From Caenimonas aquaedulcis (lineage in GTDB: Bacteria > Pseudomonadota > Gammaproteobacteria > Burkholderiales > Burkholderiaceae_C), in contig NZ_JADWYS010000001.1 in assembly GCF_015831345.1 (NCBI RefSeq), positions 1,746,118 through 1,810,117 on the forward strand: 64,000 bases of DNA. Reading direction: 5' to 3'. The notes beneath the pieces are model-generated. The model had not been told where the DNA came from. It ran no database searches and was given only the letters and a program-made list of their open reading frames with translations. Positions 31,666-40,273 of the stretch are shown one piece after another. A program made the position numbers and the translations under genes. Position 1 is the stretch's first letter. Every line of letters starts with the position of its first letter.

Positions 31666-34292
31666 TATTGTGACTGCAGCCGGTCCCGGATCACCTTCTC
31701 GAGCAGGCCGCCGTTGCGGAAGTACTCCAGCTCGCGTTGGGTGTCGATGCGCGCCCGCAGTTGCAGGCTGCGGCGCCGGCCGCCGGCATGCGTGATCGTG
31801 CAACGGATGGCCTGCCCGGGCGCCTCCATCGTGGCAATGCCCTGCAGGTCGATCGTTTCCATGCCGTTCAGCTGCAGGGTCTCGCGCGTGACGTGCGCGG
31901 GCAGCTCGAGCGGCAGCACACCCATGCCGACGAGATTGGAGCGGTGGATCCGCTCGAAGGATTCCGCGATCACCGCCCTCACCCCCAACAGGCGCACGCC
32001 TTTCGCCGCCCAGTCGCGCGATGAGCCCGCGCCATACAGCGCGCCCGCGACCACGATCAGCGGCACGCCCTCGGCGCGGTACCGGTCGGCGGCCTCGTGT
32101 ACCGGCAGCAGCTCCCCGCCCGGCGCGTGCCGCGTGACGCCGCCTTCGGTGCCCGGCACGAGTTCATTGCGAATCCGCACATTGCCGAAGGTGCCGCGCA
32201 CCATCACGTCGTGATTGAGCCTGCGCGCGGCGTAGCTCACGAAGTCGCGCGGCAGCACTCCCTGCGACTGCAGGTAGCGGGCGGCCGCGGTATTCAGCGG
32301 AATTTCCGCGACGGGCGAGATATGGTCCGTCGTCACCATGTCGCCGAACATGGCCAGGATTCGCGCACCCCGGATGTCCGAAGGCGCCCGAGCCTGCGCC
32401 TGGAGCTGCGCGAAGAAGGGTGGCTTGCGGATGAACGTGCTCGCCTCCCGCCACGGAAAGAGCAGCCTGCCGGTTTCGCGTGCGGCGCGCCAGTCAGCGC
32501 CGGATGCCTCGATCGCGGCATATCGCTGCGTGAACACGGCCGGCTTCACGCACGCGGCGACCACTTGCGCGACCTCCCCGTCGGGCGGCCAGATGTCGCG
32601 CAGATACACGGGCTTTCCATGCGCGCCTTCGCCGAGCGGCTCGCCCTCGATGTCCCTGGAGACGGTGCCGGCCAGTGCATACGCCACCACCAGCGGCGGC
32701 GACGCGAGGAAGTTCGCGCGCACGGCGGGATGCACGCGGCCCTCGAAATTGCGATTGCCCGACAGGACCGCCGCGGCGGTGACGCCGTAGGTGTCGATCG
32801 CTTCCATGGTTCGCACCGGCAGCGGGCCCGAATTTCCCATGCATGTCATGCAGCCGAACCCGGCGGCGTGGAAGCCCAGGCGGTCCAGGAATTCCTGGAG
32901 GCCGCTTGCATTCAGGTAATCGGCGACCGCCAGCGATCCCGGGGATAGCGATGTCTTCACCCACTCCCGCGTGCGCAGTCCGGCCCGCACGGCGTTGCGG
33001 GCGAGCAGCCCCGCCGCCACCATCGCGGATGGATTGGCCGTGTTCGTGCAACTCGTGATCGCCGCGATCACGACATCGCCGTCCTGCAACGTGGGGCTTT
33101 CCTTGCGGCCGCCCGGGAGCGACCGGCGCAGCGCGGCGGGCACCTGCGAAAGCGGCATGCGGTCCTGCGGCCGGCTCGGCCCCGCGACGGACCGCTCGAC
33201 GGTCCGCAGGTCGAACTCGATCACCCTCGTGTAGTCGGACTCCGGCGCGCCCTCGCCTCCCCAGAGTCCCTGCGCCTTGCAATACATCTCGACGAGCGCG
33301 ACGTGGCCCGGCGCGCGCCCCGTTTCGCGCAGGTAACGCAGCGTCTCCTCGTCGACCGGGAAGAAGCCGACGGTGCTGCCGATTTCCGGCGTCATGTTGG
33401 CGACGGTGGCGCGGTGCGGCGTGGAGAGCTTCGCCACCCCCTCGCCGAAGTACTCGACGAACTTCCCCACCAGGTCCTCGGTGCGCAGCAACTGCGTGAG
33501 GGTGAGCACGAGATCCGTCGCGGTGATGCCGGGGCGCAGGTGCCCGCTCAGCTTCACGCCGATCACTTGCGGCATGAGCATGGGGATGGGCTCGCCCAGC
33601 GCCGCATTCCCGCCCTCGATGCCGCCGACGCCCCACCCGAGCACGCCCAGGGCGTTCACCATCGGCGTGTGGCTGTCCATTCCGAGCACGGAGTCCGGGA
33701 AGGCAACCAAGCGCCCATTCACCTCCCGCGTGGTCACCACCGTGGCGAGCGACTCGATGTTCACCTGGTGGCAAATCCCGCTGCCGGGCGGGATCACGCG
33801 CAGGTTGTCGAACGCTCCCGCCCCCCAGCGGATGAATTCGTAGCGCTCCTGGTTGCGCCGCATTTCGAGCGCGAGGTTTTTCGCGGCCGCAGCTTCCTCG
33901 CCCCAGAACTCGACCATGCCGGAGTGGTCGACCACGAGGTCCACCGGCACCGTCGGATTCAGCCGGGCGGGGTCGCCCCCCAGGGACGCGAGCGCCTCTC
34001 GCATGGCCGCCAGGTCGCCCAGCAGCGGCACGCCCGACGAATCGGGCATGAGCACGCGGCCGAAGCGAAAGCCGATCTCCTGCGGGCTCTCGCGCCTGTC
34101 CAGCCAGGCCGCGATCGCGGCGATCGTCTCGTCGGAGGCGAGGCCTTCGGCGCGCAGGCGAAGCTGGTTCTCCAGGACGAGCTTCAGCGTCTTCGGCAGC
34201 CGCTCGATACCCGCAAGTCCCAGGTCGGCCTGCGCCGCCTTGAGGCTGTAGTAGTCATAGCCGGTGCCCGCTACCGCCAGCTGCTCAAGCAT
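31665..34292 (-). CDS. acnA: aconitate hydratase family protein (AcnA type)
   Basis: This 875-residue iron-sulfur hydratase resembles AcnA (about 890). It has DLVVDHSGMVEFWG, SHTPMVNALGVLGWGVGGIE and NMTPEIGSTVGFFP. The cluster ligands are in SCTNTANP and FGCMTCMGNSG, and the C-terminal swivel domain has SSRDWAAKG. Catalytic residues look present. Variations such as DHSGMVEF and CMTCMG differ from typical AcnA, which may mean a specialised substrate. The start overlaps the flavoprotein gene by eight bases. A role after a dehydrogenase that makes cis-aconitate or an analogue is plausible, so this need not be the housekeeping TCA enzyme. Confidence 0.88.
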   Translation of the reverse strand: MLEQLAVAGTGYDYYSLKAAQADLGLAGIERLPKTLKLVLENQLRLRAEGLASDETIAAIAAWLDRRESPQEIGFRFGRVLMPDSSGVPLLGDLAAMREALASLGGDPARLNPTVPVDLVVDHSGMVEFWGEEAAAAKNLALEMRRNQERYEFIRWGAGAFDNLRVIPPGSGICHQVNIESLATVVTTREVNGRLVAFPDSVLGMDSHTPMVNALGVLGWGVGGIEGGNAALGEPIPMLMPQVIGVKLSGHLRPGITATDLVLTLTQLLRTEDLVGKFVEYFGEGVAKLSTPHRATVANMTPEIGSTVGFFPVDEETLRYLRETGRAPGHVALVEMYCKAQGLWGGEGAPESDYTRVIEFDLRTVERSVAGPSRPQDRMPLSQVPAALRRSLPGGRKESPTLQDGDVVIAAITSCTNTANPSAMVAAGLLARNAVRAGLRTREWVKTSLSPGSLAVADYLNASGLQEFLDRLGFHAAGFGCMTCMGNSGPLPVRTMEAIDTYGVTAAAVLSGNRNFEGRVHPAVRANFLASPPLVVAYALAGTVSRDIEGEPLGEGAHGKPVYLRDIWPPDGEVAQVVAACVKPAVFTQRYAAIEASGADWRAARETGRLLFPWREASTFIRKPPFFAQLQAQARAPSDIRGARILAMFGDMVTTDHISPVAEIPLNTAAARYLQSQGVLPRDFVSYAARRLNHDVMVRGTFGNVRIRNELVPGTEGGVTRHAPGGELLPVHEAADRYRAEGVPLIVVAGALYGAGSSRDWAAKGVRLLGVRAVIAESFERIHRSNLVGMGVLPLELPAHVTRETLQLNGMETIDLQGIATMEAPGQAIRCTITHAGGRRRSLQLRARIDTQRELEYFRNGGLLEKVIRDRLQSQ

Positions 34293-35775
34293 CAGGCATT
34301 GCCACCGCGCGCGTTTGCGCTGCGGCCTCGCGACCCGCGATGCGCCCGAAGGTCGCGCCGCGCAGCACCGACGTCGCGCCGGCGTATTTGCGGTAGTAGA
34401 CGCCGACCAGCGCGCCGGCGGCGAACAGGCCGGGAATGCGGTCGCCTTCGGTGTTCAGCACGCGCGCCGACGAGTCGGTCTTGATGCCGCCGTAGGTGAT
34501 GATGCTGGAAGGCACGACGGGATAGCACAGGAACGGACCCTGATCGATCGTGCGGGCCCAATGGAACTTCGGCGGCTCCACGCCCTCGGTGGCGAGGTTG
34601 TCACCGTCGAAGGGATCGAACGCGCCGGGACGGCAGCCTGCGTTGTATTCCTTCACCGTCTTCAGGAAGGTGTCGACAGGAATGTCCAGCTGCTTCGCCA
34701 GCTGTTCCAGCGTGGCCGCCTCGATCGGCTGCTTGTCGGTGTAGACGGCCTTCTTCCAGTCCGGGATGTCGTTGATCTTCGCGTCGACGATCACGTAGGC
34801 GATGCCGTCGCGCTGCTGCTGGATGCCGTAGCACAGGCGGTCGAAGTTGTCGTAGGTGGAGCTCGACGATTCGTTGGTGAATCGGCGACCCAGCTTGTTG
34901 ACGACGATGCCGTACGGGAAGATGAGGATCTTCGCTTCGAAGCGGCCCGAGCGCTCGTCCACGGGCGTGGCATGGTACGCGTTGTAGTCGCCGCTCGGCG
35001 CGGCTCCGACGTCGATGGCCATGCGGATGCCGTCGCCGTGGTTGTAGTGGCAGCCGGGCGCCACGGGGCGGATGTTGGCCGCGCCGACGCCGACGTAACG
35101 CGCGAGCATTTCGTGGCTGCCTTCGAAGCCGCCGTTGGCCAGGATCACTGCCGGCGCGCGGAAGGTCACGGGCTTGTTGCCCTTGCCCATGGCGCGGACA
35201 CCGACGACGGCCCCGCTGTCGTCCTGCACGAGCGAGCGTGCGGGCGTTTCGTAGAAGAACTGCACGCCACCCGCGCGAGCCTTCGCCATCAATGCGTCCA
35301 TCATCGCGAGGCCGCCGCCGCTCGGGCAGATGAGCGGCGTGTCCTTGCGGCACGACAGCTGGGGCATCACGGTGGGGATGTAGCGAACGCCCATGCCTTT
35401 CAACCACTGCACGGCGGGAACGGCTTCGCGCGCGAAGGTCGCAATGTACTCCGGGTCCGTCACGTTGGTCGCGCGCACCTTGCCGGACCATTGCTCCGGC
35501 GCGGCGTCGAGCGCGCGCATGATGTTCGGGTCGGAGTTGGCGCTGCCGCACTCGGCCATGGCCGTTTCGAAATCGTCGGAGACTTCGTTCTCGTTCTTCA
35601 GGCGCAGGAAGGCCTCGGTGTAGCGCGTGCAGCCACCGCTCTCCTCGGCGGGCGAGCGCTCGAGCACGGCGACTCTCGCGCCGCCTTCCATCGCCGATAC
35701 GGCGGACGACAGGCCTGCGATGCCGTGGCCTACGACGATCACGTCGAAGGCGTGAACCGCTGCTGTGGTTGTCAT
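34285..35775 (-). CDS. FAD-dependent dehydrogenase, fumarate reductase/tricarballylate dehydrogenase type
   Basis: This 496-residue flavoprotein of the FrdA/KstD superfamily has the N-terminal FAD fold VIVVGHGIAGLSSAVSAMEGGARVAVLERSPAEESGG and the C-terminal GGIKTDSSARVLNTEGDRIPGLFAAGALVGVYY. It resembles the tricarballylate dehydrogenase TcuA, which oxidises tricarballylate to cis-aconitate. Coupling by overlap to an aconitase supports an acid-dehydrogenation then hydration sequence, but related 3-ketosteroid dehydrogenases cannot be excluded. AAGGAG lies nine bases before ATG 35775. No signal peptide is present. Confidence 0.82.
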   Translation of the reverse strand: MTTTAAVHAFDVIVVGHGIAGLSSAVSAMEGGARVAVLERSPAEESGGCTRYTEAFLRLKNENEVSDDFETAMAECGSANSDPNIMRALDAAPEQWSGKVRATNVTDPEYIATFAREAVPAVQWLKGMGVRYIPTVMPQLSCRKDTPLICPSGGGLAMMDALMAKARAGGVQFFYETPARSLVQDDSGAVVGVRAMGKGNKPVTFRAPAVILANGGFEGSHEMLARYVGVGAANIRPVAPGCHYNHGDGIRMAIDVGAAPSGDYNAYHATPVDERSGRFEAKILIFPYGIVVNKLGRRFTNESSSSTYDNFDRLCYGIQQQRDGIAYVIVDAKINDIPDWKKAVYTDKQPIEAATLEQLAKQLDIPVDTFLKTVKEYNAGCRPGAFDPFDGDNLATEGVEPPKFHWARTIDQGPFLCYPVVPSSIITYGGIKTDSSARVLNTEGDRIPGLFAAGALVGVYYRKYAGATSVLRGATFGRIAGREAAAQTRAVAMPDA

Positions 35776-35809
35776 GTGTGGGTCTCCTTGGGATGTTGTG
35801 GCCGGACGC

Positions 35810-36397
35810 TCAGTCCGAGCCGAACCGGACCGCGTCGCTGGTCGTGACGCGGCAAAAACGCGCGATGCTGCCCATCGAATTCGCCTGCTCTTCGGGGGAA
35901 TGCGCGGCGCAGCAGTCTTCCAGCACGACCATGTCGTAGTCGCGGTCGTGACCATCGCGCACCGTCGCCTGGACCACGGCCTGCGTGGACACGCCGCAGC
36001 AGTAGATGCGGCCGATGCCGAGGGTCCTGAGCTGCAATTCGAGGTCGGTCCCGTAGAAAGGGCTGACGCGATGCTTGACGACCTGCACGTCGTCGTCCAG
36101 CGGGCTCAGTTGCGGATGGATCTCCGTCCCCCAGGTGCCCAGCTTGAAGAGGCCTGCCTTGGGCGCGCCGCCGAACACCGGCGAGGCGGCCGGGCACTCC
36201 TTGTAGTCCGGCGAAAAGCCCACGCGCACATAACCGACCCGAATGCCCGCGGCGCGCGCTTTCCCGATCGCCGATGCGGTCTTGTCGAGGATGGCACGCT
36301 CGCGCACCTGCGCTCCGAGCGGCGACTTTCCGTTGGGTCCGTCCACATGGACGAGGTCGTTCTGCATGTCGAGGACGAGGAGGATCTCTTTTTTCAT
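35810..36397 (-). CDS. isochorismatase-family cysteine hydrolase
   Basis: This 195-residue hydrolase has the family triad: Asp in LLVLDMQNDLV, Lys in VVKHRVSPFYGTDL and Cys in YCCGVSTQAVV. Members cleave isochorismate, nicotinamide, maleamate or N-carbamoyl amides; the substrate here is open. It is the first gene of the minus-strand unit with the FAD dehydrogenase and aconitase. ATG 36397 is preferred over an upstream in-frame GTG (36493), which would lie past the promoter. A promoter with TTACTG and TATAGT sits just upstream. Confidence 0.85.
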   Translation of the reverse strand: MKKEILLVLDMQNDLVHVDGPNGKSPLGAQVRERAILDKTASAIGKARAAGIRVGYVRVGFSPDYKECPAASPVFGGAPKAGLFKLGTWGTEIHPQLSPLDDDVQVVKHRVSPFYGTDLELQLRTLGIGRIYCCGVSTQAVVQATVRDGHDRDYDMVVLEDCCAAHSPEEQANSMGSIARFCRVTTSDAVRFGSD

Positions 36398-36431
36398 CGG
36401 GTGGGTCTCTTCTTGTTGCGGGCTGGCGGCG

Positions 36432-36486
36432 ACTATAGGTGCGGCAGGCCCACGCAGTAAGATGGCGGGCCGCAACTTAGTCTTAC
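36432..36486 (-). promoter_or_regulatory. Isochorismatase-operon promoter with inverted repeat
   Basis: On the minus strand, TTACTG (36,460-36,455), a 17-base spacer and TATAGT (36,437-36,432) make a fair sigma-70 promoter. An inverted repeat GTAAGA (36,457-36,462) / TCTTAC (36,481-36,486) overlaps and precedes the -35 box. This is a usual activator position, so it is a candidate site for the divergent LysR protein. Confidence 0.55.
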
Positions 36487-36499
36487 CTTCCACGCAAGA

Positions 36500-37405
36500 A
36501 TGAACCTGCTCGATTGCGCGCGAAGTTTCGTGACGGTCGCCGAACTAGGCAGTTTCGCGCGCGCTGCGGACCGGCTCGACCTCTCCGCTGCCGCGGTGTC
36601 GCGCCACATTGCATACCTGGAAGAGACGCTGGGCGAGAGGCTGCTGCAGCGCACGACGCGCAAGGTGCGGCTGACCGAGACAGGGCAGCTCTGCCTGGAG
36701 CGCTTCCACCGCATCCTCGGCGAGGTGGAGGACCTCACGCAGCTCGTGCAGGTGGGCCGCAGGAACCCGCAGGGGCTGCTGCGCATCAGCTCCACAACCC
36801 TCTTCTGGATGAAGCGCATCGCACCGGTGTTGCCGGAGTTCCTCAAGCGCTACCCGAAGATTTCGGTGCAGGTCAACCTGACGGAGCGAAACGTCGATCT
36901 CGTGGAGGAGGGTTACGACCTGGCGCTGCAGATCGAGCGCCCCTCGGGACATTCGCTGGTCGTGCGGTCGCTGCTCGTGCTCCACCGCATCCTTTATGCA
37001 TCGCCCGCCTACCTCGAGAAGCACGGCACTCCGCGCAGCTACCTCGACCTGTCCGGCCACAACTGCCTGGTCTATGCGCATTCGGGGGAACAGGTGGAGT
37101 GGCGCTTTTGGGGTGGAGACGAGCCCGAGTTGCGCGTACCGGTGCAGGGCACCGTGCGGTCCAACGATGCAAACACGCTGCGCCTCGCCGCGCTCGAGGG
37201 CGTGGGCATCGGCCGCGGCCCCCTGTTCATCCTGGAGGACGATGTGCGCTCGGGCAGGCTCGTGCAGGTGCTGCCGGGCCTCAAGTCCGTGGATCCGGAT
37301 CTGTGGGTCGTCTACCCCAGCCGCCGGCAGCTCGCGCCGAAGGTGCGCTTCTTCGTGGATTTCCTGGAGGAGCGCTGTGTTGCCCCGCACGACGGGCCGG
37401 CATGA
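36500..37405 (+). CDS. LysR family transcriptional regulator
   Basis: This 301-residue regulator has an N-terminal winged helix-turn-helix (LLDCARSFVTVAELGSFARAADRLDLSAAAVSRHIAYLEETLGERLLQR, residues 3-52) followed by a LysR effector domain. It belongs to the branch with short effector loops typical of CrgA/AaeR-like regulators. It is divergent from the isochorismatase operon and upstream of the TctC-type operon, so it likely controls both in response to the substrate or an intermediate. Confidence 0.92.
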   Translation: MNLLDCARSFVTVAELGSFARAADRLDLSAAAVSRHIAYLEETLGERLLQRTTRKVRLTETGQLCLERFHRILGEVEDLTQLVQVGRRNPQGLLRISSTTLFWMKRIAPVLPEFLKRYPKISVQVNLTERNVDLVEEGYDLALQIERPSGHSLVVRSLLVLHRILYASPAYLEKHGTPRSYLDLSGHNCLVYAHSGEQVEWRFWGGDEPELRVPVQGTVRSNDANTLRLAALEGVGIGRGPLFILEDDVRSGRLVQVLPGLKSVDPDLWVVYPSRRQLAPKVRFFVDFLEERCVAPHDGPA

Positions 37406-37512
37406 ATCGATTATCTCGCTCCACGCAACTGTGAATTCAGCAACGGCCTCTTGAAGGGAAAGGACGCTTGGCCGAAAGTCCGTGCACAAGCGCATCCCCA
37501 CAGGAGACATCC

Positions 37513-38505
37513 ATGAGAACCATCCACGCCTTCGGGCGCCGAGCCGTCCTTGCCTTGGCCGCCGCGGCCTTCGGCACTTTTGCCGCCGCTCCCGCGATGG
37601 CCCAGGCCTACCCCAATCGGCCCATCAAGCTGATCGTGCCGTGGCCCGCAGGCGGGGTGACCGACGCTTCCGCGCGGCTGCTCGCGCAGCACCTGGGCGA
37701 TCGCCTCAAGCAGAACGTGGTCGTGGACAACCGCGCCGGCGCCAACGGCCGCATCGGCGCGGAGCTCGCCGCGAAGTCGCCGCCGGACGGCTACACGTTC
37801 TTCCTGGCGAGTGCCGAGACGCACGCGATCAATCCGACCGTGTTCGCTTCCGTCCCGTACGACCCCATCAAGGATTTCGTCGCGATCGCGCCCTATGCGA
37901 TCAACCCGTTCACGGTGACCGCCCGCGCCGACATCAAGGCATCGAACATGAAGGAGGCCGTGGCGCTGGCCAAAGCCTCGCCCGGCAAGCTGACCAGCGC
38001 GAGCTGGGGTATCGGCAGCACGTCGCAGATCATCCTGGAGATGATCAAGGGCCAGGCCGGCATCGACGTGCTCCACGTGCCTTTCCAGGGTGAAGCGCCG
38101 GCCGTCACCGCGCTGCTCGGCAGCCAGGTCGACCTGATGGTCATGCCCGCCGCGCGCGCAGACCAGTTGTCCAGGGACGGCAAGGTGAAAGTGCTCGCAG
38201 TCACCACCGGAAGCCGCTTCGCCCTGCTGAAGGACGTGCCCACGCTCTCCGAGCAAGGCTACAAGATCGACGTGGCCAACTGGTTTGGCGTGGTCGCGCC
38301 CGCGAAGACGCCGCCGGAAGTGGTGCAGAAGGTCAACGAAGAGATCAACGCCCTCCTGCGCGGGAACGAATTTCCCGAGGCCCTGCGCAAGCTCGGCGTG
38401 GACGCGCATCCCGCGATGACCGCGCCGCAGTACCAGAAGTTCATCGAAACCGAAGGCACGCGCTGGGGCACCGTGATCAAGGCCGCCAGGATCCGGCTCG
38501 AGTGA
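37513..38505 (+). CDS. tripartite tricarboxylate transporter substrate-binding protein (Bug/TctC family)
   Basis: This 330-residue periplasmic receptor has a long signal peptide with RR near the start (residues 1-34, ending PAMAQA). The mature sequence begins YPNRPIKLIVPWPAGGVTDASARLLAQHL, the Bug-family signature, and DNRAGANGRIGAELAAKSPPDGYTF follows. No TctA/TctB membrane genes are present, as is common for orphan receptors in this order. AGGAGA precedes ATG 37513. Known members bind carboxylic acids such as citrate or aromatic acids. Confidence 0.92.
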   Translation: MRTIHAFGRRAVLALAAAAFGTFAAAPAMAQAYPNRPIKLIVPWPAGGVTDASARLLAQHLGDRLKQNVVVDNRAGANGRIGAELAAKSPPDGYTFFLASAETHAINPTVFASVPYDPIKDFVAIAPYAINPFTVTARADIKASNMKEAVALAKASPGKLTSASWGIGSTSQIILEMIKGQAGIDVLHVPFQGEAPAVTALLGSQVDLMVMPAARADQLSRDGKVKVLAVTTGSRFALLKDVPTLSEQGYKIDVANWFGVVAPAKTPPEVVQKVNEEINALLRGNEFPEALRKLGVDAHPAMTAPQYQKFIETEGTRWGTVIKAARIRLE

Positions 38506-38519
38506 GGACCATCGCTCGC

Positions 38520-39392
38520 ATGACCCACGCAGAACGCCGCGCCGCATTCCGGCGCACCGTGGAAACCCGCAGGGGCACTTTGCTGGCCGGCGCGTTCAAC
38601 GCGATGAGCGCGCGCGTCATCGAGGACATCGGCTTCGAGGCCGTCTACCTCACCGGCGCGGGCGTGACGAACATGGCTCTGGGCTTGCCCGACTTCAGCT
38701 ATGCCGGCTTGAACGAGATCGCGGACCACACGGCGCGCATCCGCGACGTCGTCGCGCTGCCGCTGGTGGTGGACGCCGACACGGGCTTCGGCAACGCGAT
38801 GAACGTCCGCCACACCGTGAAGGTGCTCGAGCGCAGCGGCGCCGACGCGATCCAGATGGAAGACCAGGCCTTCCCGAAGAAATGCGGCCACTTCGACGGC
38901 AAGGCGGTCATTTCCGCTGCGGAGATGGCATCCAAGATCAAGGCAGCCGTCGACGCGCGCGAGGATCCCGACTTCCTGGTCATCGGCCGTACCGATGCGC
39001 GCGGCGTGGAGGGCTTCGAGGCCGCCATCGAGCGCGCGCATCGCTATGCCGAAGCCGGCGCTGACATCCTGTTCGTCGAGGCCATGACCACGATGGACGA
39101 GATCACCGCGGTCGCAAAGGCATTCACCAAGCCCTTGCTGATCAACATCGTGGTTGGCGGCAAGACGCCGGCCATGCCGGTACGGGCCTTCGGCGAGATG
39201 GGCTACAGCCTCGTGCTGTATGCGAATACCGCGTTGCAAGGCGCCGTGCTCGGCATGCAAAGGGCGTTGGGTGCCCTGAAAAAGGACGGCCTCATCGAGG
39301 AGAAGGGCGGACTCGTCGTCGGTTTCGCCGAGCGGCAGCGCCTCGTCGGAAAACCGGGCCTCGACGAACTCGCGAAGGGGTATGCCACATGA
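38520..39392 (+). CDS. isocitrate lyase/PEP mutase family enzyme
   Basis: This 290-residue TIM-barrel enzyme has LPLVVDADTGFGNAMNVRHTVKVLERSGADAIQMEDQAFPKKCGHFDGK. The KKCGH loop carries the Cys used by isocitrate, methylisocitrate and dimethylmalate lyases, so C-C lyase activity on a hydroxy di- or tricarboxylate is expected. Length matches methylisocitrate or dimethylmalate lyase rather than full isocitrate lyase (about 430). ATG 38520 is preferred; a GTG at 38502 overlaps the receptor stop (GTGA) and is the alternative start. Confidence 0.85.
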   Translation: MTHAERRAAFRRTVETRRGTLLAGAFNAMSARVIEDIGFEAVYLTGAGVTNMALGLPDFSYAGLNEIADHTARIRDVVALPLVVDADTGFGNAMNVRHTVKVLERSGADAIQMEDQAFPKKCGHFDGKAVISAAEMASKIKAAVDAREDPDFLVIGRTDARGVEGFEAAIERAHRYAEAGADILFVEAMTTMDEITAVAKAFTKPLLINIVVGGKTPAMPVRAFGEMGYSLVLYANTALQGAVLGMQRALGALKKDGLIEEKGGLVVGFAERQRLVGKPGLDELAKGYAT

Positions 39393-40207
39393 CGGGGACA
39401 GCCTTGAACCTCGCGAAGGAAGTCGTCCTCATCACGGGCGGGGCCCAGGGCCTCGGGGAAGCAATGGCGCTCGCCTACGCCCGCGCCGGCGCTGCCGTGG
39501 TGATCGCCGACATCAACGAAGCCGGATCGCTCGCGCTCGCCGCGAGGATCGAGGGCAATGGCGGCAGGGCGCTGGGCCTGGCGCTGGACGTCACCGACCC
39601 GCAGAGTGTGCTCGGCTGTGTCGACGCGGCGTCGAGGAAGTTCGGGTACGTCTCGGTCCTCGTCAACAGCGCGATGTTCGCGCGCTATGGCCCCATCGAG
39701 GAGGTCGATGCGGCCACGATCGATCGCATGCTCGCCGTGGGACTCAAGGGGGTGCTGCTGATGTGCCAGCGGGTCGTTCCGCAGATGCGCGACAGGAAGC
39801 ACGGCGTCATCCTCAATATCTCGTCGGTCGTGGGGCTGGCGGGTGTCGGCTACAGCAGCGCGTACGCCGCGCTCAAGGGCGGCGCAGATGCCATCACGCG
39901 CGGGCTGGCCGTGGAGCTCGGGCACGACGGCATTCGCGTGAATTCGATCGCACCGAGCGCCATCCCGACCGAGATGTCGCGCCGGACGCTCGACGAGAAA
40001 GGCTGGGAAGAGCGCCGCCGCCGCACGCCGCTCGGCGTGATCGGCCGTGTCGAAGACGTCGCCAACGCGGCGGTGTTCCTCGCGTCCGATGCGGCGAAGT
40101 TCATCACCGGCGCGGTGCTCCCGGTGGATGGCGGCTTCGCCATGGCGGCAATGATCCCCGGCATCGATATCGCTGCCGTGCAGCGGTCGCGTGGCAATCC
40201 CGCCTAA
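39389..40207 (+). CDS. SDR family oxidoreductase
   Basis: This 272-residue short-chain dehydrogenase has the cofactor motif TGGAQGLGEAMALAYARAGAAVVIADI, an NSA motif in place of NNAG (LVNSAMFARYG), ISSVVG, and the YxxxK residues in SAYAALKGG. The C-terminus FITGAVLPVDGGFAMAAM is typical. It may oxidise a hydroxy acid of the pathway. The start overlaps the lyase stop by four bases (ATGA). Confidence 0.9.
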   Translation: MTGTALNLAKEVVLITGGAQGLGEAMALAYARAGAAVVIADINEAGSLALAARIEGNGGRALGLALDVTDPQSVLGCVDAASRKFGYVSVLVNSAMFARYGPIEEVDAATIDRMLAVGLKGVLLMCQRVVPQMRDRKHGVILNISSVVGLAGVGYSSAYAALKGGADAITRGLAVELGHDGIRVNSIAPSAIPTEMSRRTLDEKGWEERRRRTPLGVIGRVEDVANAAVFLASDAAKFITGAVLPVDGGFAMAAMIPGIDIAAVQRSRGNPA

Positions 40208-40273
40208 CCGGGGTCGCCACGGCATGGCCGGCCGCCGCTCCCCGGCGGCGGCCCAATCCATTTAGGATGCGTG

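Noticed and set aside
36398..36493. Isochorismatase start at a GTG upstream (36,493)
   Set aside because: It would include the -10 and -35 boxes and the inverted repeat in the gene. The family N-terminus begins at MKKEILLVLDMQ.
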